From positions 1-6,006 of the forward strand of contig JBOIEQ010000206.1 of assembly GCA_050741255.1 (NCBI GenBank): a stretch of 6,006 nucleotides of DNA, in the 5' to 3' direction. Position 1 is the stretch's first letter. Each line of letters opens with the position of its first letter. Below are positions 4,975 through 6,006 of the stretch, one piece after another. Below the pieces are notes generated by a model that had not been told where the DNA came from, did no database searches, and saw only the letters and a program-made list of their open reading frames with translations. The DNA comes from CAZXNF01 sp050741255. Lineage in GTDB: Bacteria > Pseudomonadota > Gammaproteobacteria > Burkholderiales > SG8-41. The position numbers were made by a program, and so were the translations under genes.

Positions 4975-6006
4975 TCAGATCACGAATTCGATCAGAAACG
5001 GGCCACGCCGCCCCGGCGCGCACGCCGTGCGGAAGGCGTCGGCGAAGGCCTCGAAGGTTTCCACGCGCACGCCTTCCACCCCCATGCCGCGCGCGAGCAG
5101 TACCCAGTCGAGATTCGGCCGGCCAAGGTCGAACAGTTCCGCCGATGCCGGCCCGGGCGCCGCGCCCACCGCCGTGAGCTCGCCGCGTAGGATCGCGTAG
5201 GCGCGGTTGGCGAAGATCACGTTCACGATGTTCAGTTGCTCGCGCGCCTGCGTCCACAGCGCCTGCAGCGAATACATGCCCGCGCCGTCGGCGCACAGCG
5301 CGACGACCTTGCGGTCGGGACAGGCCACCGCGGCGCCCACCGCCATGGGCAATGCGTCGCCGATCGCACCACCGGTCAGCTGGATCCAGTCGTGCGGCGC
5401 GGCGGCGAAAGTCGGCGGGAACAGCCCGCGCCCGGAGGTCACGGCGTCTTCGGCGACGATCGCATGCTCGGGCAGCAGCGCGGCGACGGTGGCGCCGAGG
5501 CCCTCGGGTGTGAAGCGCCCTTTGGCCGGCGACGGCAACGGGCCGGGGTCGGGGATCGCGACCTCTTTCGGCGCACCGAGCGCGTCTGCCAGCGCTTCGA
5601 GCACGCCCACCACATCCTCCTCGGGCCGCGCGAGCGTGTGCACGGTCGATGCGGGGTTCCACAGCGTGCCGGGCTTGCCGGGATAGGCGAAGAAGCCGAC
5701 CGGCGCTTTCGCCGCGCACAGCACGAGGTGGCGGAAGGGCTTCAGCACCTCGATCGCGCGGTCCACCACGTAGGGAATGCGATCCACCGGCACACGCCCG
5801 CGGCCGCGTGCCATGCGGGCCACCTGCGTGGGCGTCATCAGTTTCGCGCCGGTGGCGGCGGCGATCCGCTGCGCGGTGCGCAGTGCGCCTTCGCCCAGGG
5901 CGGGCCCGGACAGGACGAGCAGGGTCGGTTCCCTGCGCCGCAGTACGGCGGCGAGTTCCGCGATGGTCGCGGCGGGGACCGCGGTGCGCGCGGGGATGGC
6001 GAGCGG
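4975..6006 (-). CDS. Thiamine-diphosphate-dependent enzyme, acetolactate synthase large subunit-like (5'-truncated by window edge)
   Basis: The reading frame stays open from the right edge to the TGA at 4975-4977, giving 343 residues that are the middle and C-terminal domains of a roughly 500-residue ThDP enzyme. Translation above the first in-frame Met (5836-5838) gives a good central-domain sequence (PTLLVLSGPALGEGALRTAQ), so that Met is internal and the real start lies outside. Fragment residues about 1-150 are the central domain; the ThDP-binding domain follows with TGGAIGDALPMAVGAA (211-226), VVALCADGAGMYSLQALWT (234-252) and IFANRAYAILRGEL (264-277). The metal/ThDP motif reads ADG rather than GDG and FANR rather than NN; the Mg ligands Asp240 and Asn267 are kept. 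This ADG..FANR..AILRGEL signature matches the 'acetolactate synthase large subunit' family of uncertain substrate rather than biosynthetic IlvB. It may be a 2-oxo acid decarboxylase or carboligase. It is the first visible gene of the minus-strand unit. Confidence 0.9.
   Translation of the reverse strand, partial: PLAIPARTAVPAATIAELAAVLRRREPTLLVLSGPALGEGALRTAQRIAAATGAKLMTPTQVARMARGRGRVPVDRIPYVVDRAIEVLKPFRHLVLCAAKAPVGFFAYPGKPGTLWNPASTVHTLARPEEDVVGVLEALADALGAPKEVAIPDPGPLPSPAKGRFTPEGLGATVAALLPEHAIVAEDAVTSGRGLFPPTFAAAPHDWIQLTGGAIGDALPMAVGAAVACPDRKVVALCADGAGMYSLQALWTQAREQLNIVNVIFANRAYAILRGELTAVGAAPGPASAELFDLGRPNLDWVLLARGMGVEGVRVETFEAFADAFRTACAPGRRGPFLIEFVI

Noticed and set aside
3057..5177. A 706-codon open frame on the + strand, antisense to the Bug-family and propeller genes
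   Set aside because: Its translation is rich in Arg, Gly, His and Ala with no recognisable domain, as expected for the complement of GC-rich genes. Both minus-strand genes beneath it have clear family motifs.
4937..5719. A 260-codon minus-strand frame overlapping the ThDP enzyme
   Set aside because: Arg-rich shadow in a different frame; the true frame holds the ThDP-binding motifs.
5836..5838. ATG as the start of the ThDP enzyme gene
   Set aside because: The frame stays open to the window edge and the upstream 56 codons encode plausible central-domain sequence, so this Met is internal.
1..6006. Signs of mobile elements, phage, CRISPR, tRNA or rRNA
   Set aside because: No transposase motifs, direct repeats, spacer arrays or tRNA-like cloverleafs were found by eye; coding is continuous and uniform in composition.

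Overview
This is a GC-rich, densely coding bacterial window with almost no intergenic DNA. The gene content suggests a betaproteobacterium, probably Burkholderiales or a relative: a CusRS/CzcRS-type two-component pair next to a Bug/TctC-family periplasmic binding protein, a family greatly expanded in that group. This placement is inferred from gene content only; there is no rRNA or other marker.

Left part, + strand (about 66-2159): a two-gene regulatory operon. An OmpR/PhoB-class response regulator of the heavy-metal (CusR/CopR/CzcR/IrlR) branch is followed 3 bp later by its membrane sensor histidine kinase. A plausible sigma70-type promoter lies just before the regulator and would give a near-leaderless transcript. 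A perfect 18-bp palindrome sits at the window's left edge. No metal-efflux or metal-binding genes are visible, so the targets and the signal are unknown here.

Right part, - strand (6006 down to 2128): four tightly packed genes read as one transcription unit. In transcription order they are: (i) the C-terminal two thirds of a thiamine-diphosphate enzyme of the acetolactate-synthase-large-subunit-like family, cut by the right window edge; (ii) a TctC/Bug solute-binding protein with a signal peptide; (iii) a protein that looks like a five-bladed beta-propeller glycosidase-fold protein (GH43/GH130-like), function unknown; (iv) a PhnD-like (PF12974-type) substrate-binding-fold protein with no signal peptide. 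Junctions are 34 bp, 6 bp and a 4-bp TTGA stop/start overlap. The last gene overlaps the 3' end of the histidine kinase tail-to-tail by 32 bp.

The operon looks like a catabolic or uptake cluster for an organic acid or sugar-derived acid: the Bug protein would capture a carboxylate outside the cytoplasm and the ThDP enzyme would act on a 2-oxo acid. The propeller protein and leaderless PhnD-like protein have no obvious fixed role in such a pathway, and no permease is present in the window. This combination is the most interesting aspect of the region. No RNA genes, insertion sequences, CRISPR arrays or phage genes were seen, and no stretch over 300 bases lacks a gene.
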